Source: a virus
Reading direction: 5' to 3' (one strand)
IMG/VR virus record: IMGVR_UViG_3300009502_002963
Span: 1-38,780 of that record
DNA length: 38,780 bases
The notes under the pieces are model-generated. The model saw nothing but the letters and a program-made list of their open reading frames with translations. It was not told the DNA's origin and ran no database searches. Positions within the stretch are counted from its first letter, which is position 1. Each line of letters begins with the position of its first letter. Positions 28,528 through 37,200 of the stretch are shown one piece after another. The translations under genes and the position numbers were made by a program.

Positions 28528-29118
28528 ATGAAATCCAAAATCCAAAATCCAAAATCCAAAACGCCGGACGCCGCTCCACGCGGCCTCACTCCCGCCGACG
28601 GCGCGGCGATCCGCGCCGCCAACGCCGCGGGCAACACGCGGCAACCCGGCGCGGTCCACGCGGCCTTTCCGCCGCCCTCCGGCCGGATGGGTGATTTCCG
28701 GCTGCTCGTCATGTGCGCGGTGCACGTGCTCGCCCTCGAAAAGATCAAGTCGCCCTTCCTGGAAGCCGACGCCGAAGCCAAGGCCACGACCGAGGACGTG
28801 GCCGGCGCGCTGTGGGCGCTCACCCTCGAAGGCGAACCGCTGTGGGACATGATGCAGGCCGCGCAGACCAATGGACCCGAGGAAATCAACGCGTCCATCA
28901 AGCAGATCGTTTGCTCAATGCCAGGCTCGCGCGCGTGGATCGCCGAAGCCAGACGGAAGATTGCCGCGCACGTCAACGGCTCCTTTGTCACCGTCATCGC
29001 GCGCTCCGCGCCGGAGAAACCGGAGGTGGGGCGAGACTCCGTCGAGCCGTCCCCTGGAGATGAGAAAAGTTTTTTTCCCGGCTCCCAGCCCGGCGGTCCG
29101 GCTGCGGCTGGCTCCTGA
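28528..29118 (+). CDS. Tail assembly chaperone (G-type product)
   Basis: A 196-residue protein directly upstream of the tape measure gene, the conserved place for the tail assembly chaperone. The centre is helical (DFRLLVMCAVHVLALEKIKS, ALWALTLEGEPLWDMMQAAQ, ARRKIAAHVNGSF); both ends are low-complexity. Near the 3' end, codons Ser-Phe-Phe are written T TTT TTT (29070-29076), a canonical -1 slippery heptamer. Most ribosomes would end at 29118; a minority would slip and extend into the overlapping frame to 29345. Confidence 0.72.
   Translation: MKSKIQNPKSKTPDAAPRGLTPADGAAIRAANAAGNTRQPGAVHAAFPPPSGRMGDFRLLVMCAVHVLALEKIKSPFLEADAEAKATTEDVAGALWALTLEGEPLWDMMQAAQTNGPEEINASIKQIVCSMPGSRAWIAEARRKIAAHVNGSFVTVIARSAPEKPEVGRDSVEPSPGDEKSFFPGSQPGGPAAAGS
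28531..28558. repeat. Heptamer tandem array (AAATCCA x4) at a gene start
   Basis: Four units of AAATCCA starting directly after the ATG at 28528, encoding the Lys-Ser-Lys-Ile-Gln-Asn-Pro stretch at the chaperone N-terminus. Confidence 0.9.
29070..29076 (+). other. Programmed -1 frameshift site (T TTT TTT)
   Basis: Seven T in the register X XXY YYZ relative to the frame of the upstream chaperone gene. The downstream frame (open from 29064 to 29345) is exactly -1. A GC-rich stretch with a 6-bp inverted pair (29085-29090 with 29106-29111) follows, which could act as the stimulatory structure. Confidence 0.75.
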
Positions 29119-29345
29119 CGGCGGTGGACTGCTACGCGCATGAATACGGGCGCGATCCAATCAAGGTCCTGGTGAAGACGCCGCTCGCCATCCTGTTCGC
29201 GCTCTACGCCGCGATTGCCGAGCGTTACGAAGTGGACCTCGGCGGACTTTCCTACGCCGACCGCGACGTGGCCATCGCCGTGGAACAATCCAGGCGGCAA
29301 TCTCCCATATCCCATCTCCAAACTCCCAATCAACATGGGCGCTGA
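29076..29345 (+). CDS. Tail assembly chaperone, frameshift extension (GT-type)
   Basis: The -1 frame after the slippery site encodes about 89 residues, including LLTAVDCYAHEYGRDPIKVL and TPLAILFALYAAIAERYEVD, with no good start of its own (a GTG at 29124 exists but has no ribosome site). Fused to the upstream product it gives a protein of about 272 residues. By the established G/GT logic the extension recruits the tape measure protein. The last part is encoded by a TCCCATA-type repeat tract. It overlaps the tape measure start by 11 bp. Confidence 0.7.
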   Translation, partial: SRLPARRSGCGWLLTAVDCYAHEYGRDPIKVLVKTPLAILFALYAAIAERYEVDLGGLSYADRDVAIAVEQSRRQSPISHLQTPNQHGR

Positions 29346-30741
29346 CCTCCAATTTACCCTGGGCCTCGACGGCCAACAGTTCGTCGGCACGATTCGCCTG
29401 GCGAATGCCGGCGTCGCCGGCCTGACCAGCAACATGCAACGCGCATTTGGCGGCGCTGCTGGCGGCGCGGGGATCGGCGCGATGGTCGCTCAATCGAAGG
29501 GCACAACAAATGCGGTTGCTGGCCTGGCAGTCGGCCTGGGCAAGCTGGTTGCGGGATACTTCACCGTGCGAGCCGCGCTGTCGGCGTTCAACTCCACGCT
29601 CCAGAAATCCGAGGACCTGATGGCTCTGTCAGAGCGCGTCGGCGAGACGCGCGAGAACGCCCTGCGGTTGTCTTCGGCGTTCCGGCTGGCCGGCCTCGAT
29701 GCCGGCAACGCCGCGCCGCAACTGAACATCATGCAGCGGAGCATTGCCGGCGTGAACGAACAAGGGCTTCCGACGAAACACATCTTCGACCAGATCGGCC
29801 TGTCCATCGAGGACCTGCAAAGGCTTTCGCCGGTGCAGCAGTTCCAGAAAATTGCTGCGACGATTTCCGCGATTCCCAACCCGGCACAGCGCGCCAACGC
29901 GGCCATGAACATCTTCGGCCGGTCCGGCGGCGAACTGCTGCGCATCTTCAACCGGCCCGACGCGATGGCGGCTTTCACGGCGCAGTTGACGTTGCAGCAG
30001 CGCGTCATGCTGGCGAGCGCTCCGGCCATCGAGAACATGGCCATCCAGTGGAAAATCTTCAAAGCCAACCTCGCCACGGGTTTCGGAGGCACAACCTTCA
30101 TGTCCGAGATGCGCGTGCTCGCGATGTTACTGACGGCGCTCAACCACGGCAGCGGAGGCGATTTTGCCACCAGCTTCGTGAAGGGAGCCGGATGGGTGCT
30201 GGACCGCCTGGCGTCAACGGTCATGGGGTTGGCAAGTGTCTTTGCCTGGGGCGGCATGAAGATCGTCGAGGCTGGTTATCAGTTCATGGGAATCTTAACG
30301 AATGGCATGGTCAAAGTGCCGGACGAACTCAAGAAGCGGATTGGCATTGCTGAGGACGATCCGACTGTTGGCTTCAAAGCCTTGTTTGGAAAATGGGCGA
30401 TTCCTCCGAAGTTCGGCACGGTCCCAAACGAGAAGTCCACGCCGGGCGATCCTTACGATGTCGAGGGTGCGGACAAGGGAACGGGCCATCATCATCGCAC
30501 GCCGCCACTCGGAAATCCGACCCCGCTCCAGCAAATCGGCCAGTTTGTCGCGCCAACGCGGGCGGCTTACGGGATGATGGCCGAAAATCTTTCTCCCTAC
30601 GAGCGGCGCGCGCTCCAGTCCATGCGCCTCTACGAAAAAAACACGAACGAACTTGTCAAACACGTCACCACCATCGCCCAAGTCGTGCAGCGCGCGATGA
30701 CACCGAGCCGCGCCATCCAGGCACTGGCGGTCTACCAATAG
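29335..30741 (+). CDS. Tail tape measure protein
   Basis: A 468-residue protein, short for this family. The features are an N-terminal region of small residues and helices (MGADLQFTLGLDGQQFVGTI), a long helical middle (ALRLSSAFRLAGLDAGNAAP; QQFQKIAATISAIPNPAQRA; NIFGRSGGELLRIF), then a hydrophobic stretch around VLDRLASTVMGLASVFAWGG. It fixes tail length; at a usual scale of about 0.15 nm per residue the tail would be roughly 70 nm. It starts inside the end of the chaperone extension. Confidence 0.82.
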   Translation: MGADLQFTLGLDGQQFVGTIRLANAGVAGLTSNMQRAFGGAAGGAGIGAMVAQSKGTTNAVAGLAVGLGKLVAGYFTVRAALSAFNSTLQKSEDLMALSERVGETRENALRLSSAFRLAGLDAGNAAPQLNIMQRSIAGVNEQGLPTKHIFDQIGLSIEDLQRLSPVQQFQKIAATISAIPNPAQRANAAMNIFGRSGGELLRIFNRPDAMAAFTAQLTLQQRVMLASAPAIENMAIQWKIFKANLATGFGGTTFMSEMRVLAMLLTALNHGSGGDFATSFVKGAGWVLDRLASTVMGLASVFAWGGMKIVEAGYQFMGILTNGMVKVPDELKKRIGIAEDDPTVGFKALFGKWAIPPKFGTVPNEKSTPGDPYDVEGADKGTGHHHRTPPLGNPTPLQQIGQFVAPTRAAYGMMAENLSPYERRALQSMRLYEKNTNELVKHVTTIAQVVQRAMTPSRAIQALAVYQ

Positions 30742-30747
30742 GGCAAC

Positions 30748-31548
30748 ATGAGCAACCCAACCGTTTGGATCGGCGGACAAGGCGTCAACGAGCGTCCGGT
30801 GTCGCCCCGGACCGACAACACGTTGACGGCGGCGGTCACGACTCGTTTTTTCACGGGACCTTACGCGGCGCTCGAAAGCCAGATGCCTCTCTTCGGCGAC
30901 GCCGTGTCAGGCGGTGATGGTGGTTATGTTTCGCACGCGACGCTGGAGCACGCCGAGGGCGGCAGCGGAATCCTGACGGTCGAGTTCACACAGCCCATCC
31001 GCAAACCGAAGCGGCGCGTGACGTGGGCTTATGAAGATGTGGATCTGTTGACCATTCCCCGCTACGACGCAATGGACGAAGGCCAACTGGCGTTGACTCG
31101 TGCGGCTTGCGAAGAAGCTGACCTCGTTCTGCTTCCATTCGAGTCTGGAAGTCTGAACAACCACGACAACGATCCGATTTACAAACTCGCACTCGATGCC
31201 TTCAAGAAATGGATGCGTGGGGAACGCTCTGCGCGCGTTTACTATCCCGTCGTCACGCTGACCACCTATTCGCCGAACCCGACAGCCAACAGCGGTTCTG
31301 CGCTCAACACGATCCAGCAACCGCCGGGCATCGCGCGCGCGCCATACCAGTGCCGCCTCACAGGCAAGCCGTGGATTTATATCGGCACTGGGGATTCAGA
31401 CAACGACCTCGATGACGGCACGACCGAGCGCGTGCAGGAATGGCAGGGCCGGGTATCCGTGGACCGTGATTTGCTGGCCTCCAACTGGTGGAACGATCCC
31501 GACGAATCCGCGCGCCGACGGCTGGCGCGTAAAAAGGCGCGCCGCTAA
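30748..31548 (+). CDS. Tail protein after tape measure (distal tail candidate)
   Basis: A 266-residue protein starting MSNPTVWIGG. The pattern is beta-rich with aromatic residues (SGILTVEFTQPIRKPKRRVTW, YYPVVTLTTYSP, KPWIYIGTGDSD). The place directly behind the tape measure suggests a distal tail or tail-tip protein. AGGG lies before the ATG, and the stop overlaps the next ATG by one base (TAATG). No family recognised. Confidence 0.62.
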   Translation: MSNPTVWIGGQGVNERPVSPRTDNTLTAAVTTRFFTGPYAALESQMPLFGDAVSGGDGGYVSHATLEHAEGGSGILTVEFTQPIRKPKRRVTWAYEDVDLLTIPRYDAMDEGQLALTRAACEEADLVLLPFESGSLNNHDNDPIYKLALDAFKKWMRGERSARVYYPVVTLTTYSPNPTANSGSALNTIQQPPGIARAPYQCRLTGKPWIYIGTGDSDNDLDDGTTERVQEWQGRVSVDRDLLASNWWNDPDESARRRLARKKARR

Positions 31549-33284
31549 TGGGCTTGATCATCCTTCCTGAAGAACCCAAGAGTGGCGATCCCGTTCGCGC
31601 ATTGGACGTTGCGGCACTCATCCGTTATGTGAGGTCAATCACGCCGCGCACCTCTCGCGACGTGCGTCCGAACATCTCCACGGACGGCACGACGTTCGAC
31701 ATCATCAGCGCCAGCCGGAAGGGGAGCAAGCCGAAGCCGTTTGATTTGGTTCCGGCGCTGCACCTGCCGGATTACGAGTCCCAGGACGACGGCAAGGATT
31801 TTCGGCGCTACTACGTGCGGTGGGGATTGCTGAACGGCACGCCCGTCAGCGGCACGCTCCAACAAGACGGCAGCATCGGAGACGACAGCACGCTCATTGA
31901 GATACCGGAGGACGCGACCAAGTTCATCGTTTGGATTGGCGTGGGCGCGAGCATCGAACCCGGCGACTACGGCACTGGCGGTTGGCCGTGCACGCTGAAA
32001 TTTGCGTTCACGTCCGCCGGACCATCCGGCGAGAGCGTGCCAACGATCTACAGCGGCAAGGATGGCTGGACCGAGTATCCGTTCCAGCCACCGGCGCTTC
32101 GCGGGGTGGACATTTCGGGCTACGCGGGATACTGCACCGATCCCTACATGAGCATCACGCAGACGTGCTACTGCCCGATTGCCATCGTCACCAAGGACCC
32201 GGAAACCAATAGGCTGGTCGTTGAGCAGAATGTGGACCATCACATGGACCTGGTGTTGACGTATCTTGGCGGCGCAGGCAACGCCGACCATCCGCCGCCC
32301 GTTGTGCCCACCTTCAGCATCTCGACGCGCGTGGAAGACATCACAGATAAGACGCCGGCGTCTGACGATCCCTGCGCGGGAGATTGCGAAGAGCCTAACC
32401 CTGGAGAGCAAGGCGGCGGCCCGAATCCGTATGGCGACTTGGTGGCTCAAGGTCTCGATGAACACACGCCGGATCAACTCTACCGTTACTTTGGATCGTG
32501 GCTCTATCGCTTGTTCCGTCCCGCCAACCCCGGCCATGCGGACAGCAACAACTGGCGCACGGTGCAAATGCAGGATGGGCTGCTGTTTACGGGCAGCGGA
32601 GCGGACGGCGAAGGCGACCCGATCACGGTGAGCTTCGACGGCGTCGTGGTGCCGTCCGGCGTCGGGCTGGACGATCCTTATCTGATCGCGCTTGAAGTGG
32701 ATTTTCAAAACCTGTGCGGACTCGGCAGTGGGGCCAACGCGCAGTTTCAAGGAACGATCACGCACGGCCTGGCCAGCGAACTCGACGTGTCGCCCGAATA
32801 TTACACGGCAAGCAAGACGCCGACGGGATGGCCGAGCGGCTGCACGATTGCCAATGTGGACAACGGCAAGCTCTATATGGTCCTTGCCTCGATCACAACC
32901 GAAGACGGCGTGATGGTCATCACGGAACACTTCCGCGACCAGGCCAGCTTCGTGTTGCGGCCCATCGGCGGACCGGATGGCGTGACGGCCAGCACCGGCC
33001 TGCTCATCCCGATGCACCTGCCGCTGCTCGTTGGCGGCAAGGCACAGATTGACCTGCTGCCGCTCCTGGCGGACCACTGTTTCGATAAGAAGCCCACGGC
33101 CGTGTATCCCAAGATGGTCAAGACGACCAGCGGAGCTTCGATTTATTGGGACCTCCAACAGCAGGTGCTCAACGGTTACTACTACATGGGATCGCTCGCG
33201 TATCAGGACGATCCCGACACCGTGGACTTCGCCGCCGTGAGCGGCAGCGATCAAATCGAAGGCTACGACTGCACTTCAAGCTGA
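31548..33284 (+). CDS. Large tail/tip structural protein
   Basis: A 578-residue protein, probably beta-rich, with scattered Cys (GYCTDPYMSITQTCYCPIAI; CAGDCEEPNPGEQGGG forming a linker about residue 280). The second half, from about 300, looks like a separate domain starting at a YRYFGSWLYRLFRPANPG stretch. It lies between the distal tail candidate and the Cys-rich proteins. Likely a tail-tip or receptor-binding component; no family recognised. Confidence 0.62.
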   Translation: MGLIILPEEPKSGDPVRALDVAALIRYVRSITPRTSRDVRPNISTDGTTFDIISASRKGSKPKPFDLVPALHLPDYESQDDGKDFRRYYVRWGLLNGTPVSGTLQQDGSIGDDSTLIEIPEDATKFIVWIGVGASIEPGDYGTGGWPCTLKFAFTSAGPSGESVPTIYSGKDGWTEYPFQPPALRGVDISGYAGYCTDPYMSITQTCYCPIAIVTKDPETNRLVVEQNVDHHMDLVLTYLGGAGNADHPPPVVPTFSISTRVEDITDKTPASDDPCAGDCEEPNPGEQGGGPNPYGDLVAQGLDEHTPDQLYRYFGSWLYRLFRPANPGHADSNNWRTVQMQDGLLFTGSGADGEGDPITVSFDGVVVPSGVGLDDPYLIALEVDFQNLCGLGSGANAQFQGTITHGLASELDVSPEYYTASKTPTGWPSGCTIANVDNGKLYMVLASITTEDGVMVITEHFRDQASFVLRPIGGPDGVTASTGLLIPMHLPLLVGGKAQIDLLPLLADHCFDKKPTAVYPKMVKTTSGASIYWDLQQQVLNGYYYMGSLAYQDDPDTVDFAAVSGSDQIEGYDCTSS

Positions 33285-33286
33285 CC

Positions 33287-33907
33287 ATGAACGCACTCGG
33301 CATACCTGCAAGCCTCACAACTCCGATTCCGTGCTGCTGCTTCGACTGTTCGGACTGCAACACCGGGATCATCATGGTGCAAATCAAGCCGCATCCGTCC
33401 ATCACCAACTCCGTGTGTTACATGAAGGCGTTCGGGACATTCTGCGGCGCTAACGTGTGCGCCAGCAGCGATCCGTTCGGCAATATCGTGAGCAACTGGA
33501 GCGGCAGCCTGGTGCTGCCCAATACGGTGGAGGATTGGGCGAGTCCGGGGACGGGCGCGTATAACGGCTATGGAATTTGGGTTGATCCATACATGGCTTG
33601 CGCCAACAAGTGCATGGGGCCGGGAAAGAATCTGCCGATGATCATCTATACTGGATGGCTGTCCGATCCGCGAAGCCACGGATTCACGACTGCGATTAAA
33701 GTCACGATTGTCTTCATCACGGACTTCACGGCCTACATGGCAAATCAGAGCGATGGCGCGACGATTCTTTGGCAGGGAACCACTGGAGTGAACTTGCTTG
33801 CGCCGGGGGCATTCAGCAGCAACCGCTGCCAGGCGCCGGAGCTTGTCAGGGTCAACTGCGGCTGGCCGTGTGATAGCGCATCCAGCTACGGCATTCAGTG
33901 GACTTAA
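33287..33907 (+). CDS. Cysteine-rich tail-region protein
   Basis: A 206-residue protein with about 13 Cys, clustered at the N-terminus (PCCCFDCSDC) and near NSVCYMKAFGTFCGANVC and YMACANKCMG, which could bind metal or form disulfides. The rest is strand-rich with aromatic residues. It lies in the tail module two bases after the preceding stop. Function unknown. Confidence 0.62.
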   Translation: MNALGIPASLTTPIPCCCFDCSDCNTGIIMVQIKPHPSITNSVCYMKAFGTFCGANVCASSDPFGNIVSNWSGSLVLPNTVEDWASPGTGAYNGYGIWVDPYMACANKCMGPGKNLPMIIYTGWLSDPRSHGFTTAIKVTIVFITDFTAYMANQSDGATILWQGTTGVNLLAPGAFSSNRCQAPELVRVNCGWPCDSASSYGIQWT

Positions 33908-33909
33908 CA

Positions 33910-34524
33910 ATGAACTGGACCGATTCCAATTTGTGCAGGTCTGGAAAAAACTGCCGCGGCTGCCGGGACAAGGCCGGCGAGTTTCGCAAGATGATTTGCG
34001 CCGGCTACGAGCTTCCCGGCGGCAACGTGGATTTTGAATGTCCTTTCGGAAAACCGTGGGGCGCGACGGATGATTCGCGAGTTCCACGCCAACCGCTCTC
34101 AACCAAGGAAACAGCCATGCCCTGTCCCCAAAACACTCCGTGCGGTCAATCGAAGACGGCGAGGCCGGAGCCGACACTCGGCAAGATGCTCAAAGCGGCC
34201 GTTGCCATCCTCACGTCAAAATCGGTGCCGCAGGAAACCGTCAACGCTCGCATGAAAATCTGCCGTAAGCCGTGCGCGCATCTCGGCCAGAACGCATCGG
34301 GTTACACCTGGTGCGCGCTGTGCGGCTGCCGGGTGAACGGCCAGAAGGGATTGCTCAACCTCGCCTCTTACGAAGAAAATCTCCCCGGTCTGCCCGGCTA
34401 CAATTCGCTGCTACCCGAACACGGCTGCCATTTTCCCGGACGGCTCGAAGGCAAAGGCGGCTGGCCGCTTCCGACTTCCATCACACCAGCACTCCAAAAC
34501 TCCAACACTCCGGTGCAGCCATGA
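33910..34524 (+). CDS. Cys-cluster protein, possibly two fused units
   Basis: A 204-residue protein. The first 45 residues have LCRSGKNCRGCRDKAGEF and an FECPFGKPWG motif. After a linker, an internal Met70 (ATG at 34117, preceded by AAGGAAA) begins a second Cys-rich region with KICRKPCAHLG, YTWCALCGCRVNGQKG and EHGCHFPG. Each half would stand as a small zinc-binding protein, so this may be a fusion of two genes, or two products from two starts. The end is encoded by an ACTCCAAC-type repeat tract. ATGA overlap with the next gene. Confidence 0.6.
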   Translation: MNWTDSNLCRSGKNCRGCRDKAGEFRKMICAGYELPGGNVDFECPFGKPWGATDDSRVPRQPLSTKETAMPCPQNTPCGQSKTARPEPTLGKMLKAAVAILTSKSVPQETVNARMKICRKPCAHLGQNASGYTWCALCGCRVNGQKGLLNLASYEENLPGLPGYNSLLPEHGCHFPGRLEGKGGWPLPTSITPALQNSNTPVQP

Positions 34525-35468
34525 ACCAGACTCTTTACATCAACGTCAGCACGCAGCAGCTCGTTGCCGGGCCGCTGTCCAACTCGTCCGCCTCCGTGGC
34601 CAGCCAATTCATCGGCAGCCACGTCGCGCTCGACCTGGTGTTTCTCGCCGACAACGGAGACGGCACGCTCTCGGTGATCGACTGGGACGCTTACGCGGCG
34701 CAGATCGGCGTCTTCGCCCCGATGGCCAAATCGTTCCAGGGATTTTTCCCGCTGACATTCGGCGACGACACAACGCCGCCGATACCCGCGGCCGCGTTCG
34801 CACGGCGCATCGAAGCCGAGTTGAACGTGCTGGCCTCCATCATTGCGGCCGGCGGAATCACACTCAGCGGCCAGGTCGGCGGTCCGTTTGCCGTCTTATT
34901 CAACGAACCGGGCGCGCGAGATTTGATCGGCAGCAGCAATGACCAGCTTTTCCCTGGCGCTCAGGTGACTGTGGATCGGGCGCAGGAAGGAACGGAAACG
35001 CAGGCCGAGATTCAGATCATCCGGTTCACGGCGCTGGCTGCGGCCTTCAACGATTCGTGGACCAACTTCGCCAGCGACCACAATCCGAACGCAGCCAACG
35101 GCAAGAGCGGTGTGCTCAGCCTGGCTACGGCCGCGTGCCGGCAGATCGTGGGCAACAGCGGCTCCGGTCCGGCCACGCTGGAAGTCCGCGTGACGCCGCC
35201 GGGCGGCGATCCGATGACCGTGCTCTCCGCGCCGTTCACGCTCATCAACTCGCAGCTCGCGGACGACTCTACCGCGCCGGTGGACCTCGCCGAAGTCCCC
35301 ACGAGGGCGGAAGTCAACGCCGCCATCGCCGATGCGGTCGCAGGCACTGCCGCCAATCCATCCACGGTGACGGCGCTCGCACTAACGCCGGGCACGACTT
35401 ACACCGCGTCCGATCTCACCGCCATCATCTCCAAACTCAACGCTCTCATTGCCGCGCTCAATCGCTAG
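34521..35468 (+). CDS. Tail fibre/appendage protein A
   Basis: A 315-residue protein. The first about 95 residues (TLYINVSTQQLVAG, HVALDLVFLADN) share layout with the start of the next gene, so the two are probably duplicated adaptor domains. A Gly/Ala/Thr-rich, strand-type middle follows and a helical end (SDLTAIISKLNALIAALN). Likely an attachment part of the fibre complex. Confidence 0.65.
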   Translation: MNQTLYINVSTQQLVAGPLSNSSASVASQFIGSHVALDLVFLADNGDGTLSVIDWDAYAAQIGVFAPMAKSFQGFFPLTFGDDTTPPIPAAAFARRIEAELNVLASIIAAGGITLSGQVGGPFAVLFNEPGARDLIGSSNDQLFPGAQVTVDRAQEGTETQAEIQIIRFTALAAAFNDSWTNFASDHNPNAANGKSGVLSLATAACRQIVGNSGSGPATLEVRVTPPGGDPMTVLSAPFTLINSQLADDSTAPVDLAEVPTRAEVNAAIADAVAGTAANPSTVTALALTPGTTYTASDLTAIISKLNALIAALNR

Positions 35469-35477
35469 AAAGGAAAC

Positions 35478-37196
35478 ATGACCCTCAATCTCTATCTCGA
35501 CATCACCAACCGCCGCCTCGTGCGGAGCTTCGACTCCGACACCGCGTTCACGCTGCCGTCGTGGTTTCAGGGCGACGATATTGTGCTGAACATTTTCCCA
35601 CTCATCCCGGCGAGCGATCCATCGCAAGGACCGTTCCGCTACGCCGAGCTTCAAGGCACGACGCTCCGCGCCGCGCTCTGCGGCGGCAGCGGCCGGCCGG
35701 CCGGCACCGATGGAAGCTCAACCTACCTCGCATACCAGGATGCGTTCACCGCCATCGAGCACGGCTTCACGGGCAACCTCAGCCTGGCAACGGAGGAACT
35801 GGCCACGTTCATCGGCGCGCAGTCGTCTGCATCGAGCACGTTTGAAATCGAGGTGACGGATGGCGATGGCAACAAGACCACGGTGCTGCAAGCGCCGCAA
35901 ACGATCAACGCCGAGGTGATTGAGGTTGGCACGCTCACGCCGGCACAACAGCCGTCCTACTTCACGAAGACGGAGAGCAATGCCCGTTTCGCGCTCCAAA
36001 GCGCTGGTGGCGGCAACGTGAGCGGACCGTCTGCCGCGCCGGGGAATGGCGAGATTGTTGCCTTCGACGGCGCGACCGGCCGGCAGCTCAAGACCGTCGG
36101 CAAGACGCTCGTCCAACTCATGAGCGACGTGGGCAGCGCCATCAGTTCGGCCATCTCGGCATTGGGCCTGGGCGGGGCGGCAACAAAGGATGTTGGCACA
36201 ATAACCGGCACTGTTTGCGCGGCCGATGATTCGCGCCTGAGCAATTCCCGCACGCCCACGGCGCACAAGACATCCCACAGCACCGGAGAGAGCGATGCGC
36301 TCGCGCCGTCCGACATCGGCGCGGCTGCTGCAACACACGCTTCGCGCCATCAGAACGGCGGCGCGGATGAGATTGCCACGGCAACTCCCACGGCGAACGC
36401 AATTCCGAAAGCCGGCAGCGGCGGCACTCTTGATGCTGGATGGTTTGGAGGCGGCAGCGGCATCTCAGCGCTCGCGCAGACGGCCGCCAATGCAACAATA
36501 CGCCTGGCGCTCACGAGCAAGCCGCTCGGCTACCGGGTTTACCAGCTCGACAATCACCATGCTTACGAACTCGTTGACTTGTCCAACATCGCCAACGAAC
36601 GCGGCTGGATCGATTGGGGCGATGTGCTTCCCTACGCGCCCACAATGACGGCCGCGCCGACGATCAGCGGCACGCCAACTGTTGGGACTGCCTACACCGC
36701 AACCACAGGCACCGCCGCCGGGCGTCCAACGCCTACGCTCGCATGGAAATGGCAGACCAGCACCGATAGCGGATCGACGTGGAGCGACATCTCCGGCGCG
36801 ACAAGCGCCAGCTACACGCCGGTCAGCGGCGACGTGGGCAATCTGCTCCGCGTTGGCCAGCAAGCCAGCAACGCGCTCGGTGATTCTGGTTGGAGTTTCA
36901 GCGATGCTTCGGGGGCCGTGACGGCGGCTGGTGGATCGTGGACCGGATTGGCCTTTTTCGCCATTGTTAACACGGCGATGAACGGCCTCAGCGCGACGTT
37001 CAATAGCGGTGAGGAAACAGGCAACGTGTCTTTCGCCGGAATCAGTCCTGGCGACTCCTGTGGCTTCTACACAGACCACCAAACTGACGTGGTGTTGTGC
37101 GACCACATTTCGGAGGACGGCTTGACCATCTATTTTCAGTCGGCCACCATTAACACGAACGCCGGCATTCAAATGTGGGCACTTGGTGGCGCTTAG
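35478..37196 (+). CDS. Tail fibre protein with Ig-like C-terminal domain
   Basis: A 572-residue protein. The N-terminal adaptor (LNLYLDITNRRLVRSFDSD; DDIVLNIFPLIPASD) is like that of the previous gene. A fibre shaft with typical repeats follows (HKTSHSTGESDALAPSDIGA; THASRHQNGGADEI). From about residue 390 there is an Ig-like domain of the TISGTPTVGTAYTATTG type, with the Trp pair LAWKWQTS and ending near SYTPVSGDVGNLLRV. The end is a small beta domain. Probable receptor-binding fibre. AAAGGAAAC precedes the ATG. Confidence 0.78.
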   Translation: MTLNLYLDITNRRLVRSFDSDTAFTLPSWFQGDDIVLNIFPLIPASDPSQGPFRYAELQGTTLRAALCGGSGRPAGTDGSSTYLAYQDAFTAIEHGFTGNLSLATEELATFIGAQSSASSTFEIEVTDGDGNKTTVLQAPQTINAEVIEVGTLTPAQQPSYFTKTESNARFALQSAGGGNVSGPSAAPGNGEIVAFDGATGRQLKTVGKTLVQLMSDVGSAISSAISALGLGGAATKDVGTITGTVCAADDSRLSNSRTPTAHKTSHSTGESDALAPSDIGAAAATHASRHQNGGADEIATATPTANAIPKAGSGGTLDAGWFGGGSGISALAQTAANATIRLALTSKPLGYRVYQLDNHHAYELVDLSNIANERGWIDWGDVLPYAPTMTAAPTISGTPTVGTAYTATTGTAAGRPTPTLAWKWQTSTDSGSTWSDISGATSASYTPVSGDVGNLLRVGQQASNALGDSGWSFSDASGAVTAAGGSWTGLAFFAIVNTAMNGLSATFNSGEETGNVSFAGISPGDSCGFYTDHQTDVVLCDHISEDGLTIYFQSATINTNAGIQMWALGGA

Positions 37197-37200
37197 AACC

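Noticed and set aside
8248-28558. CRISPR array
   Set aside because: The repeats are 7-bp units without spacers and differ from array to array; there are no cas genes.
29124-29345. Separate gene starting at GTG 29124
   Set aside because: No ribosome site, and the frame is open back to 29064 with a perfect -1 slippery site joining it to the upstream chaperone; frameshift extension explains it better.
31635-33254. Long minus-strand frame opposite the large tail protein (539 codons)
   Set aside because: Antisense to a better-supported gene; Arg/His-rich composition without domains, and no ribosome site.
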